From Phellopilus nigrolimitatus (Eukaryota; Basidiomycota; Agaricomycetes; Hymenochaetales; Hymenochaetaceae), in NCBI GenBank assembly GCA_021029095.1, contig JAJOHG010000099.1, forward strand, positions 1 through 64,000: DNA of 64,000 bases, written 5' to 3'. Position 1 is the first letter of the stretch. Each line of letters starts with the position of its first letter. Positions 9,934-20,556 of the stretch are shown piece by piece. Under the pieces are notes generated by a model. That model was not told the origin of the DNA and did not search any database. It worked only from the letters and a program-made list of their open reading frames with translations. A program made the position numbers and the translations under genes.

Positions 9934-12849
9934 ATGCTGGCAAAGCAACGCCTTTCATGTCTTTCCGTCGCCCGCGATGCGTGCAGAACGTCTAGATACG
10001 CCCGCTCCTGTACTCGACGCCATTTCAGCGCGGACGTCCTGCCCTCGCTCGTCTCGACTGCGTCGCCCGAGTTCGCGCAAAGGAAAGAGGCGATGGACGG
10101 TCTGGTGGCGGATCTTGAAAGTAAACTAGCGAAGACGCGGTTGGGCGGAGGCACGAAGGCTGCGGAGAGGATGCGCGGAAGGGGGAAGATGCTTCCCCGG
10201 GAACGGTTGAGTTTCTCTCTCTTACTCAACGTCATATCTTGTCCATCTTATAATTACTCCGTCTAGACTCGCTGCTCTATTAGATACCGGGTCGCCTTTC
10301 CTAGAGCTCTCGCCGCTCGCCGCGTATGAAGTTTATGGGGACGATAAGGTTCCTGGTGCGGGTATGATCACCGGTATTGGACGCATCTCTGGTAGGGAGT
10401 GTATGGTCGTAGTGAACGACCCGACTGTCAAAGGCGGTTCGTACTATCCACTAACCGTGAGTGTCCTACCTCGAGTGGTATCGTAAAACCTGTTAATACC
10501 TGTGACAGGTTAAGAAACACCTGCGCGCACAAGAGATCGCACGTGAACATAGGCTGCCGTGTGTATACCTTGGTAAGGTTTCTTTGTCTCCGACCCCTTT
10601 CTATGCTCCTTCATTTCTGTGATTACCGTTGACGATGTGCTGGTCGGGGACCCATGAATGGTCCGGCTGAGCCTATAGACCTGACCACCGACGAAACCCT
10701 TTTTTTCGCACATTTTTCTTACACCTTTTATTCAAACGAACCGAAGTGGGCTTGATGTGCTGCCTCCGCTCGACGGCATCCTTGGAGACATCACACAGCC
10801 TTGAAACTGCAAAATCCACATCACCTGCGAATTTTGCACTCGACTGCGTTGCTCCCAAAATGCGTGCCAGAACGGAGGATGCGCTTTTCTCAAATCTAAC
10901 TTGGTTTGGTGCAGTAGCTGCTTGTCGTGCATCAGTGAATCGAATATTTCTTTCTGACAACCTTCATGTCGCGTCCACCTCGGATGCTTGCGGATCATAT
11001 TATGTTCTAGCTCGCGGCATCACTGCTCCATAATGCCCGAAGATGAGGAAGGGGAACTAGGACTTCGTTGAATTTTAAGGCGAATAAAGACAAAATACGC
11101 GGTGTCGCCGTGAGGTTTTGACGAAGTGTCTTGACAAACTTCATCAGCAGTTTCGTAATGGACGCGCTGACATACTTTTTCTTTCAGTTGAATCTGGTGG
11201 AGCAGCTCTGCCACATCAAGCAAACGTATGAACTTCTTGTCCTTCGGTTCGTTTTCAAAGTGTTAATTACGTTCCCCGGTATCAGGTTTTTCCGGACAAA
11301 GAACATTTCGGAAGAATATTTTATAATATGGTATGCATACCATATTTCAAACATCTGTCCATCCTTGCGTGAGCATTGACACCCCTTGCAGGCCCAAATG
11401 TCTGCTCTGCGCATCCCGCAAATATCTGTCGTTCACGGCATCAGTGTTGCTGGCATGTAGCTTCATACTTAAGCGTTCGTAGTCTATTTTCTTAATGAGG
11501 GACAGGCGGCGCGTACGTCCCTGCGATGTCCGATCAAACCATCATCGTGCGTAACCAGGGGCGCATTTTCTTGGCAGGCCCGCCTCTTGTGCGTGCGGCG
11601 ACGGGCGAGGAAGTCGATGAAGAGACGCTCGGCGGCGGCGAGATGCACGCGCGCGAAAGCGGTGTGGTGGATTATCTCGTAGGTAGCGACGAGGAAGGCA
11701 TACAGTGTGCTCGAGCGTGCCTGGCCGACCTAGGCGGGGATATAATCTCAGAAGAGGTGAGATTCCGTTTTCCCTTACGAACAAGTCAATCTTACTTTGA
11801 GATTCCAAATTCAGAAGCAGCACCTACCTGCAGAGCCGCCACTCTACCCCGGTCACGAGCTCCATGGCATTGTCGGTACGGATGTGCGCCAAGCCATCGA
11901 TATGCGCGCCGTCATCGCGCGCCTCGTTGACGGCTCACGCTTCCGCGAGTTCAAAAAGGAATACGGGACGACGCTTGTGACAGGCTTCGCGGCGATCCAC
12001 GGCGTCCCCGTCGGCATACTCGCGAACGAGGGCGTTTTGCTCTCGCCTACCGCACTCAAGGCGACGCACTTCATCGAGCTGTGCTCGCAGCGCGGGATCC
12101 CGCTGGTATTCCTAGTCAATGTCACGGGTGCGGCGCTTGTCCATCTGCATCGTGCTCTTATCGTATAACGGCTATTCGCTTGCTAGGTTACATGGTTGGC
12201 TCGAAGGCCGAGCGCGGTGGCATTGCGAAGGACGGCGCAAAGATGGTTCGCGCGGTCGCGTGCGCCGATGTGCCGAAGTATACTGTTATCGTAGGCGGGA
12301 GCTTTGGTGCAGGAAACTACGGTCAGTCGTTGTTTCTAAGAAGAGATTTACTCGGCAATTGACGTACGATTGCTAATAGGCATGTGCGGACGAGCGGTAC
12401 GTTTTAGCACTGCTTAAATATTTAGGCTTTTCTGACAAGTTCCATATTTGCAGTACTCGCCTCGGTTCCTGTGGATGTGGCCAAACGCAAAAGTGTCTGT
12501 CATGGGCTCGCAGCAGCTTTCCCAAGTGATGACCACTGTGTCGAAGTATGTATTCCCTTCTTATTCTTCATCGAGCTCTCAGTGTTCTGATGGCTTCTCT
12601 TCACCAATCAGAGATCCGACCCAGCACTCCGCCCTTTCCGCAGAGATCGATGCGCAGTCTACTGCGTACTACTCAACCGCGCGCCTTTGGGACGACGGCA
12701 TCATCCGTCCCGAGGATACGCGCGACACGCTTGGTCTCGCCCTCGGACTATCATATAAAAAGAGAAGAAGCGAAGAAACTGGACGGGGGAGCTGGGGAAG
12801 CACGACGTGGGATGGAGAGGGCAGGGGATTTGGCGTGTTCAGAATGTAA
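9934..12849 (+). CDS. MCCB: Methylcrotonyl-CoA carboxylase beta subunit, mitochondrial
   Basis: Carboxyltransferase subunit of MCC, which carboxylates 3-methylcrotonyl-CoA in mitochondrial leucine breakdown. Twelve exons join into 571 residues: 9934-10205, 10267-10456, 10509-10572, 11188-11225, 11286-11330, 11392-11452, 11506-11756, 11815-12127, 12187-12321, 12380-12396, 12454-12545, 12612-12849. The Arg-rich N-terminus looks like a mitochondrial presequence. Diagnostic blocks follow in order: [104 protein letters not shown]. Oddities are a 615-nt intron (10573-11187), several tiny exons and a GC-AG intron (11453-11505). The frame closes with no shift, so the gene appears intact. Confidence 0.93.
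10573..11187 (+). other. Unusually long intron of MCCB (615 nt)
   Basis: It starts GTAAGG after the codons for LPCVYL and ends TTTCAG before VESGG, with a CTGAC branch-like site near the end. It is about ten times longer than the other introns here. Short open frames on both strands (10673-10998) have no recognised domain. It may hold an old insertion. Confidence 0.75.
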
Positions 12850-13437
12850 AGCTACTAGTGTCGTGGAATCACGACGTACAAATGTATGGACACAGTCTTA
12901 GTTCTCAGCGAACTCGGTATGTAAGTTGTGATGCACTTGCTGCAAGCATTGAAGTAGAAGATCAATGCTTTCCTTTACCTCATCCTCTTTGTAGCGCCTA
13001 TTATCTGAAATTATCATCAGCAGAAAGCATGACTGCGCTATGTGCTTCATATACGTGGGACCTCAAGCTTGTGTTGCACAATGTGAATTGAAATTCGTCA
13101 TCGGATTGCGAAAAGTGAATTCTAACTCATGGTGTCTTTTTTCCCCTTGCGTGAAGAAATTTGTTTCAACCCTTTTTATGAAGCCTTGTACATATTTCTC
13201 GGATTACGTGTACATTCATTCTTAGGTTCTCATTCAGTGTAACCTAATTTGAAATCGGGTTACGAATTCCCTTGTCATGTAAACGAAATTACTGCACAGC
13301 AGCGCTATTACTTATCTAAGGCAGTGATCCACTGCACGTACGTGCGCAATGGGCGGAGTTTCCGCGTCGCGTCACGCTTCAACAACGAACCACCATCTTT
13401 GACGTTCATCTTCTCAAACTCGCCACAACGAATAGCC
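12850..13437. other. Intergenic region with a dispersed repeat
   Basis: About 12997-13150 resembles the reverse complement of about 50570-50735; both carry GAAAGCATGACTGCGCT and a TGTGCTTCATATA continuation. The rest is the 3' flank of MCCB and the promoter of the next gene. Confidence 0.5.
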
Positions 13438-15273
13438 ATGACATGGAGCGATTCTTTCAAACAAGGCATACAATTATTCCGGCAGGGAAAGCATGAAGAG
13501 TCTTTGAACAAGTTCAATGAGGTTCGTGGTCACCTTTATCGAGAAACGGAGTCGGATGTCACCAAGGTAAAATAGGCGATATTAAAAAACAGCAAAGAAA
13601 AGTCTGTTTATGATTCCAGGGCAGCCGCGTTCGAGAAGCTGGACCGACCGGTAGATGCGTTGAGGGATTCCAAAAAGGTCATAGACCTTGCGCCGGGCTC
13701 ATGGCAGGTTGTCCAATGTCTCCGATTGTCCATTGTCCTTTTTCCTTAAAGCTTTATCTCGCAGGGATACGCACGATCAGCGCGTCTTTTTCTTCAGATC
13801 AAGAAACCTGAAGCTTCACTAAAAATGGCGGAGCTTGCCCTAGAGCGACTAAAGGGCTCGGACGAGAAGAGGCGCGTTGAGCTTGATGCTCTGAAACAAC
13901 AGGCGCTCAAAGACCTGGAACCTCCACCGCGCTTTTTCTCCAAATTACCAGTTGAGATATGCAGCGAGATATTTGCTCTTGTTGCAGGCAAAAGCAGCTC
14001 AAATACGCTCGCGCTCACTCTCGTCTGCCGAGGCTGGCGGGAAATCATCCTTAACATGCCCTCGCTATGGCGGCGACTGGTGCTCACACCGAAGACGAGC
14101 GGCAAAAAGGTCAATGCGTGGCTGAAACGGTCCAAAGGAACTCTCTCGAGCCTGGAGATCCGCAATGATTTCAATTTCGATGCCCGGCCAAACATACTGC
14201 GCTATGCGTCGGAGAGCTTTTGGGCAAAGCTCGAGAGCTTAAAAGTAACTCTATCTAGTGAAACGAGATCAGTGGATCAGGCTCTTCCCTCAGGGGCGGT
14301 CGCCCAGCTTCAGCTACAGGCGCTTGAAGTTAACAACTGTCGCCAGTGCTTACTATACGTGGATGACAGTCCCTTAAAAAATTTGGACATGACGCGCTTA
14401 TCTTCACTCGTAATTGATTGGATTGGCACTTCATGGAAGTACCTTCTTCCATGTACTGTTTTGAGGACGCTCAATATCCAAGGAGACTGGGTCAAACCCA
14501 GGGACATCTTCTCAGTCCTTGCGCAAAATCCTCTTCTCGAGACACTCATACTCGCTTCGGTTGAAGTGTCTCCGCAAGATCCGGTTGAGATCTCCGAGCC
14601 CATTGAACTCATTCACCTCCGTCACCTCCATTTGTCCGTCACCCGAAGCACCAATGTATACTTTCGCTACCTCCGCTTCCCGAATCTTGAGGCGCTCAAC
14701 ATAGAAAGGGCAGGGATGCAATTTGAGGACAGGCGCTGCCTCGATGTGCTAGTAGAGCAGTCCCTGCCGCATCTCACGGATCTGCGATTTAGTCAATGCG
14801 GTCTCGAGCGCCTGGACGTACTCGTACCACTCCTCCAATCGGCGCATAGACTAAAACGCTTTGCTTGTTGGCGGTGTTTAGAGACAAAGGCAGTCAGCAC
14901 TGTCCTTACGGCGCTGGCGGAGCAGGTTCCAAGTTCCTATTCCCAAGAAGGGGCGGAGACAGACGAGCGGCCGATCTGCTGCCCGCGCTTGCAACACTTG
15001 GACTTTACGAGAACCGCAGATCTGAAAGCGGGACCGATCGTGCGACTTGTCAAGGCACACTTTCCACCTGCGGACGTGCCGCTGCAAAGAGATTCAGACC
15101 CGTCTACGGCGATTGTACCCCCGTTGCTTCAGCTCCCAATACAGACGCTGATTCTCGATGATTGCGATGCATTCGACTCAGACGCGTTGACATGGTTGCG
15201 GGCGAAGGTACCGCAGGTCAACTTCAAGATGTCGCAATTCAGTAAAGTACGGATACGAGGCCTAGTAATTTAG
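13438..15273 (+). CDS. TPR / F-box / LRR protein, Dia2-Pof3-like
   Basis: Proposed exons 13438-13566, 13603-13707 and 13765-15273 give 580 residues. The N-terminus is a TPR region (MTWSDSFKQGIQLF, VYDSRAAAFEKL, GYARSARLFLQI). An F-box follows at about residues 132-185 (PPRFFSKLPVEICSEIF, LVCRGWREIILNMPSLW), then many leucine-rich repeats. This order, TPR then F-box then LRR, is that of yeast Dia2 and fission-yeast Pof3. These are SCF subunits tied to replication and genome stability, so a nuclear role is inferred. The second intron (13708-13764) is firm. The first is only 36 nt (13567-13602) if the conserved VYDSR block is kept, so that junction needs RNA evidence. Other basidiomycete TPR/F-box proteins remain possible. 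Confidence 0.8.
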
Positions 15274-15494
15274 TGTTTGATAGTTTGCAAACCTTCGAAC
15301 AAAGCTTCTCAGAAGCGAACGTATGGCAATTCTGTGCTAGATGTATACTTAATCACTTGCTCATCTAGTAAGTATCGCAGGGCGAAGACATGGCCCAACC
15401 GTTTTTCATTGTGAGAGCCTACGCATGTTCTTGGTTCCACCTCTTCTCATGTACAGTACAGGTACAAACAAGAACTATTTAAATATCAGGTACT

Positions 15495-16643
15495 TTATGC
15501 GAGTAGCGCCGCCGCCCGCTCACCCTCACTTTTAAACGTCTGCAGTGCATCCCATGCTTTGCCAGACGTGATGCTCTCGCGTGCCAACTTTACGCCTTCC
15601 TTATAATCATCCGCGAGACCGGCTACGACGAGCAGCGCCGACGCATTCAGCAACACAAAGTCAAGCACGGGCTCCAGCGACTCTGGGATCCGCGTCCCAG
15701 ATGTGAGCAATGCCTTGAACGCTTCCGAGTTCTCCGCCGCTGTCCCGCCCGAGACGCGCGCGAGCGCGTGCACGCATAGTCCAAATTGGCTTGGGTGCAA
15801 CGTGTGCTCCGTAATTTCTCCGTCTTTGAGCTCCCACGCGTGCGTGTCGCCCGCACAGCTGATCTCATCGAGTCCTTCCGCACCGCATACAACCAACGCA
15901 CGCGCGACGCCGCTGTCACGCAGGCTGCGCGCAAACGTCGCACCGAGGTCGCGCTCAGCGACGCCGAGTACGAGCCCGTGCGGGTGCGCAGGGTTGATGA
16001 GCGGCCCGAGGATGTTGAACATCGTGCGGAAGGGCAGCGCACGCCGATAGGGCGCGATGAGCGCGAGTGCGGGGTGGTAGTGTGGCGCAAGGATGAAGGT
16101 GAACGGGATACGCGCGATGTGCATTGGCGTATCGGCGGTCGGGGGCGTAAAGAGGCAGCCGAGAGACTGCAGGAGATCGGCGGAACCAGAGGCGGATGTG
16201 GACGCTCTGCTTCCATGCTAATGTTTTTCATACAACATAAACATGAGAAACACTATAGCAGAACGCAGTAAACACACCTTGCACACCCGCGCACCCGCAC
16301 CCGCAGCGACGACTGCCGCGGTCGTGCTCACATTAAATGTGTTATGGCCGTCCCCGCCTGTGCCGACGATGTCAACGACAAAGTCCGTATCGCGGCCTTC
16401 GATGTCTGCCTTGAGCGCGCGGGAACGCAGGCTTGCGGCGGCTGCAGCAAGCATTTCCGGACGGCGGTCGAGCCGGCTGAGATGCAGCGCGGTGAGGAAC
16501 GCGCCGACCTGCGCAGGGAGGTGCGCATCCGGCACAAAAAGGTGGTCGAGCGCACACTGCAGGTCGTCCGTCGAGAAGTACTCGGGTGTTTTGACGAGTT
16601 TCGCGAGTAGCGGCTTGAACGTCTCGGGGTTAAGGTCGGACAT
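15495..16643 (-). CDS. TRP4: Anthranilate phosphoribosyltransferase
   Basis: Transfers phosphoribose from PRPP to anthranilate, the second step of tryptophan synthesis. Exons 16643-16278 and 16217-15495 (intron 60 nt) give 362 residues, the usual length. The PRPP-binding loop GTGGDGHNTFNVS is at about residues 94-106. The second conserved block KHGSRASTSASGSADLL (about 122-138) is restored exactly by splicing. Later NILGPLINPA and the SGVARALVVCG-type strand match the catalytic C-terminal domain. ATG at 16643 gives MSDLNPETF, with no targeting signal. The gene converges on the upstream TPR/F-box gene with a 221-bp gap. No frame problems are seen. Confidence 0.93.
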
Positions 16644-17758
16644 TAGCGTTCTGGGCGTCGTCGTCGTCGTGGCTAGTACGAGAGTTTGTCGAGGAAGAAG
16701 ATGACTCGACTTCGATCGTCTTGTACTGTATATGTAGTACTCGCCGGCATCTGCGACATCACCTAGTTTCGAAGTTGCGTTTCGTGTACAACATGATGCG
16801 CATCGTCCGTGCTCGTCGTCTTGACTGAATTCTTGAACAATGTTGCCGAAGCTGCCCACAAGATAGTCCAAAGCAAGACAGACTACTTATGTAAGCAGGT
16901 TTTCACTGTAAGTCGAGCTCAACCGACCACCACCACAGCGAACACCCGACTAAGTACTTCCGTCTAGGTGATGACTGCATTTATGCAGTCGAGCTCAGGT
17001 GTGATCTTATTTGATGCGAGCAAGGCACCTCACTTGAAACGAGACCGCTCCTGGCCGTTCCAGTTATAATACATTGACACACAAGTACCAATCACTGGAG
17101 ATCCTCTTTCTCCTGGGATCTTTTTGCTCACACTTGATCTCCCGGGCCTTTCTCACCTTAGTTGTACCATTGCCATATACGCGTGCTTTGCTTCTGACCA
17201 AGTCGTTCAATGCATAGCCCTTTCCCCCTGGTCGTGGGACCATCATCACTTTCCTTGGCTACACAATGAAAGTTACTGTTGGGTATTGACTTTTTCTCGT
17301 CGCAAAAAGTCTTGTTGACGGTGCGTGATCACAACACCTCGTTCAAACTAAACCGCAAGATTTGCATTTCTTCCGTAATGGTTTGTGCTTCAAGTTGAGT
17401 CTTTGCACATTGCACTGCCCGGTCATGGGTTCGCAACAGACTTGGAACTTTCCAACATACTTAGTGGCTGGCCTCTTATACCCCAGGAATACGCAGTATC
17501 AAGGCATTATGGATGAAAAGAACGCATGTGCAACGACAACTAGGTGTCTGAGATAATATATATCGAGTTCCAGCCGCATATGGTACGAAACGCTGATTCC
17601 ACTACGCATGCAGTCCCCTTGCATGCTTCTTCGCGACACTGCATCGTTTCGGGACTTCTGAAGCTCAAATGAACGTGCGGTGTATCATTGCCAGGCGCTA
17701 CGCGTGCGTCAACGGATGGATTTTTCTAAAAATGAATGATACTAAAAAAATCACTTAG
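16644..17758. other. Intergenic region, 1.1 kb
   Basis: It holds the promoter side of TRP4 and the flank of the LRR relic. Short frames have no domain character. Nothing else is recognised. Confidence 0.4.
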
Positions 17759-18600
17759 ATTCTCTCTGAAGCAGAAGATGATAACAATGAAGACCACGAC
17801 GAGGAGGAAAACAACGATAAATATTCTGATGAGCAGAAAGAACAGCCAGAGAATACAATTGACCTGAGCGCCATGAGGGACATCCTTCACCTGCTTTCGA
17901 ATAATAGAGGACTCAAATTCTTCATGTATACACCTCTACCTGAAGATATCTGGATCGCTCTGATGAAACTGTCGAGCTTACTTCAGGGTCTTTATGTTGA
18001 GCTAAGAGCAAATAATTGGGTGAGTGCAAAAAGGCACTCTCGTAGTGCATATATTCAGGATCATTGAGCCCCCACCCCAAAGCACCCGTTTTTAACCAGC
18101 CAATACAGCAACTTGCAACTCTTGCATCTTTCTTTTGGTATAGCCGACGATCTGTCTTTACTTGATATATCACCCAACCCAACGGACACACTCATCGCAT
18201 TTCTCCACCAGCACAAGAACCTCAAAATCCTGCATCTCTGCCTTGGGCCTCAATTTGACCCTTTTGACCTATCGGACCTTTACTTCCCCAACCTTCAGTC
18301 GCTCTGGCTAGGGTCTGGAGCCGAAGGTGGCAAAGTAAGGCAGTTTATCGTAAAACACAGGACTGCGGAATTAAACCGTGATCACCGAATACGACGATGA
18401 CGTGTCGAGCCTCTCACTGAACACGATCTTCCGAATCTCATGTCTCTAGAGGTGAACTACTCTACCTTCCCTTGGTTCTAAAGCGTGCTGGCGGCTTCTT
18501 TTTCGTCGAGAAAGCAGCCTATTCGTATTTTTACGCATTGCGTTCCCATCTCCTACAATTCGTTTCTGGATGTTGAGGGCAAACGAAAAACAAGGGGTAA
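17759..18600 (+). pseudogene. Leucine-rich-repeat (F-box type) gene relic
   Basis: The plus strand carries an acidic stretch (EAEDDNNEDHDEEE), then LRR-like units: DILHLLSNNRGLKF, LQLLHLSFGIADDLSLL, FLHQHKNLKILHLCL, FPNLQSLWLG. A plausible intron joins the first parts (GTGAGT at about 18019 to CAG at about 18109). After GSGAEGG the conserved continuation (EYDDDVSSL, LPNLMSLEVNYSTFPWF) is split between frames and ends in a stop. No start or F-box is visible upstream. It looks like the C-terminal half of a dead F-box/LRR gene. Confidence 0.5.
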
Positions 18601-18910
18601 TGAACGACTATCCCATTTCATTCTATATTCTTGTATGGAATCCTCAATACGGCACCAAGAATATATTTGCTTCGCACCGTCGTTCAAACAATTGGTGGCA
18701 GAGCTTTAATGATTGAGACACTGATATATCCATCGGGGTGCTTTACTTTGTAATGCGCATGGTACAATTTATAAAATCGACCAACTCTGCTATTCTCTCC
18801 TTTCTTCTTTCCTTCGACCGGCAGTGTCCAAAACATAATACTTCAGAGAACGGCAGAAAACGTCAGTACACAATTTTAGGAGCGTACTGCGAGCGGCAAA
18901 TAACACACCA

Positions 18911-20015
18911 TGAGATATAACAGCAAGAGCCGTAAGGGTCCAAGTCTGACATAGGAGTCTTGCGATACCACACGGCATCCTCGGAGGCCCAGGAGGCTGA
19001 CGCCGCTGACTGCGCAAGGCTAGACAGCGGCTTGCTTCGACTGGACACATCCGAGCAGCGCCAACTTCCGCGCAGCAGACATGTCTGCCACCCCGCCAAC
19101 AGCGCGCAGCTGGACGGGGCTGACACCATCGGTCTAACTACATTACGGAAGTCGAGGGCTGGCTCCGTACGACGTGAACTTCCGCGGCTATTCGCCAGCA
19201 GACCTGTCCGTCTCCGCTCCGTTGGCGGCCGAAGCCGGGCGGAGCTGAGACCACATCGGAATGCCACATTATGGAAGTTGAGAGGTCGCCTGAGTCGACG
19301 GACGGCGAAACACAAGGGTCTTGATTTTTCGTAACATGAATACAGCGAGGAGTGATAGGTGGCATATGGGGGAAAGACTCGGGTAGGGTACTGCTAGGCG
19401 AGGATGTGTCTGAGAAGGGAAGAGATTAGTGGCAAGGAGGTATATTACCAAATGGCTACTCACATTCAAGAAGCAGCATCGTCATTCAGCCATAAGAATT
19501 GGCCGAAAGAGTAGAAGGGTAATCTTCGACGAAGAAATTTTCGCATTGAGGTGATCACGGTGGTATGGCTGGCGGTAGTTAGGTGGCACACGCTCTGCTC
19601 AACGAGACGTCAGGGAAAGCTGCGATGAGTGGAGAAGAGCTGCTTACCTGGAGTAACGAGAGGCATACTGTGGAGTCCTCATACTGAAGTAGGAGCTTTT
19701 CTCGCAGAAGAGGTGGTGGTAGGAGGGAAAGAGAGGCTGACGGTGGAGGGCGCGAAGGGACGCGACTTTATGCGGTCCAAGACAAAGTTCGAACTCCGAT
19801 ATAGCACGTGACAGACTAGTAGACCTTTTCGGCGCTGACTTGACCTTTTCGGGCATGTTGCAGATCTTCGACTTCTACATACACAGCTCGATATTCCTCG
19901 AGATCTCTTGTTGAGCGTTTTCTTATCAAAAGTCGAGTTATCTCACTGCGAATCCACAAGTTAATAGCATGATACATCTCCCACCATTTGGGTAAATATT
20001 ATTTTCCCTGTAACA
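18911..20015 (-). mobile_element. Solo-LTR-like element, copy 1
   Basis: On the minus strand the element starts TGTTACAGGG and ends in CTCA-type sequence (TG...CA), with TGGTG on both sides as a 5-bp target-site duplication (CACCA at 18906-18910 and 20016-20020 on plus). It is about 1,105 bp, with no gag/pol and no polypurine tract seen, as expected for a solo LTR. Frames of 124-150 residues on both strands run through it and are judged non-coding. Confidence 0.6.
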
Positions 20016-20020
20016 CACCA

Positions 20021-20156
20021 TATCCACCCGTAGATAGAGTATGCGGGAGGCTGCTCTTTGCAGCGCCGCATGCGCTGGTCCGGTTGTTTGTGAGCTCTAA
20101 TTCCCCCGTCACGTCGATTTTAAACACGATCTACTCGATGTAGCAGTTCGAGTGCT
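20021..20156 (-). pseudogene. GH92 alpha-mannosidase C-terminal fragment
   Basis: The minus strand matches the last GH92 exon at 49066-49199: HSNCYIE, ELTNNRTSACGAAKSSLP, LSTGGY. A TAG replaces the Trp codon after CYIE, so it is dead. It was carried here as part of the inverted duplication. Confidence 0.85.
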
Positions 20157-20556
20157 CTACACACAAGTCGCGATTAGAATACAGAACCCATCTTCTTGAA
20201 AGAAGATGCGGAAAGAAATATTGTGGGTATATATACACTTTGACGTAGATCCCCGCCCCTCACTCCTCCCGCGCGCGAATCCCTGCTCACGTAAACGACT
20301 AGAACATGTTATGATAACCGCGATCCTTCGCTTGAATTCACTTATGCTCCTCGACAGTTGCAGTGACATAGTACGCCAGCTATTGCAATATTTGTCGGAG
20401 GATCGGTGATACATCGTTGAAATGACCACGAATACATTTACATGCAATGGCTGATAATTTGCGTGAAAACCCAAGAGTTCCAATCCATTAAACTTAGAAT
20501 ACTTTTTAAGATACATTTTCCCCAAAACAACTCGTTCCCTAGAGCACGACCGCTCA
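20157..20556. other. Intergenic region left of ILV3
   Basis: Contains the 3' flank of the minus-strand ILV3 gene. No gene or structured element is recognised. Confidence 0.5.

Larger units (their letters stand above)
18734..20156 (-). repeat. Inverted segmental duplicate of 49066-50476
   Basis: This 1.4-kb block is a close reverse-complement match to 49066-50476, 30 kb away. It contains, in order on the minus strand, a GH92 gene tail, a 1.1-kb LTR-like element and about 170 bp of original flank. Homology begins at CATCGGGGTGCTTTAC on the left and ends inside GH92 coding sequence on the right. Confidence 0.88.

Noticed and set aside
10576..11520. Apparent disruption of MCCB by a 0.9-kb insertion deleting the SGG motif region
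   Set aside because: Three small exons (11188-11225, 11286-11330, 11392-11452) recover [28 protein letters not shown] and the following block in frame, so the gene is intact with one long intron.
18863..19334. 124- and 150-residue ORFs on both strands, also present at 49863-50333
   Set aside because: They lie wholly inside the LTR-like element, overlap each other antiparallel and have no domain; conservation reflects recent duplication.
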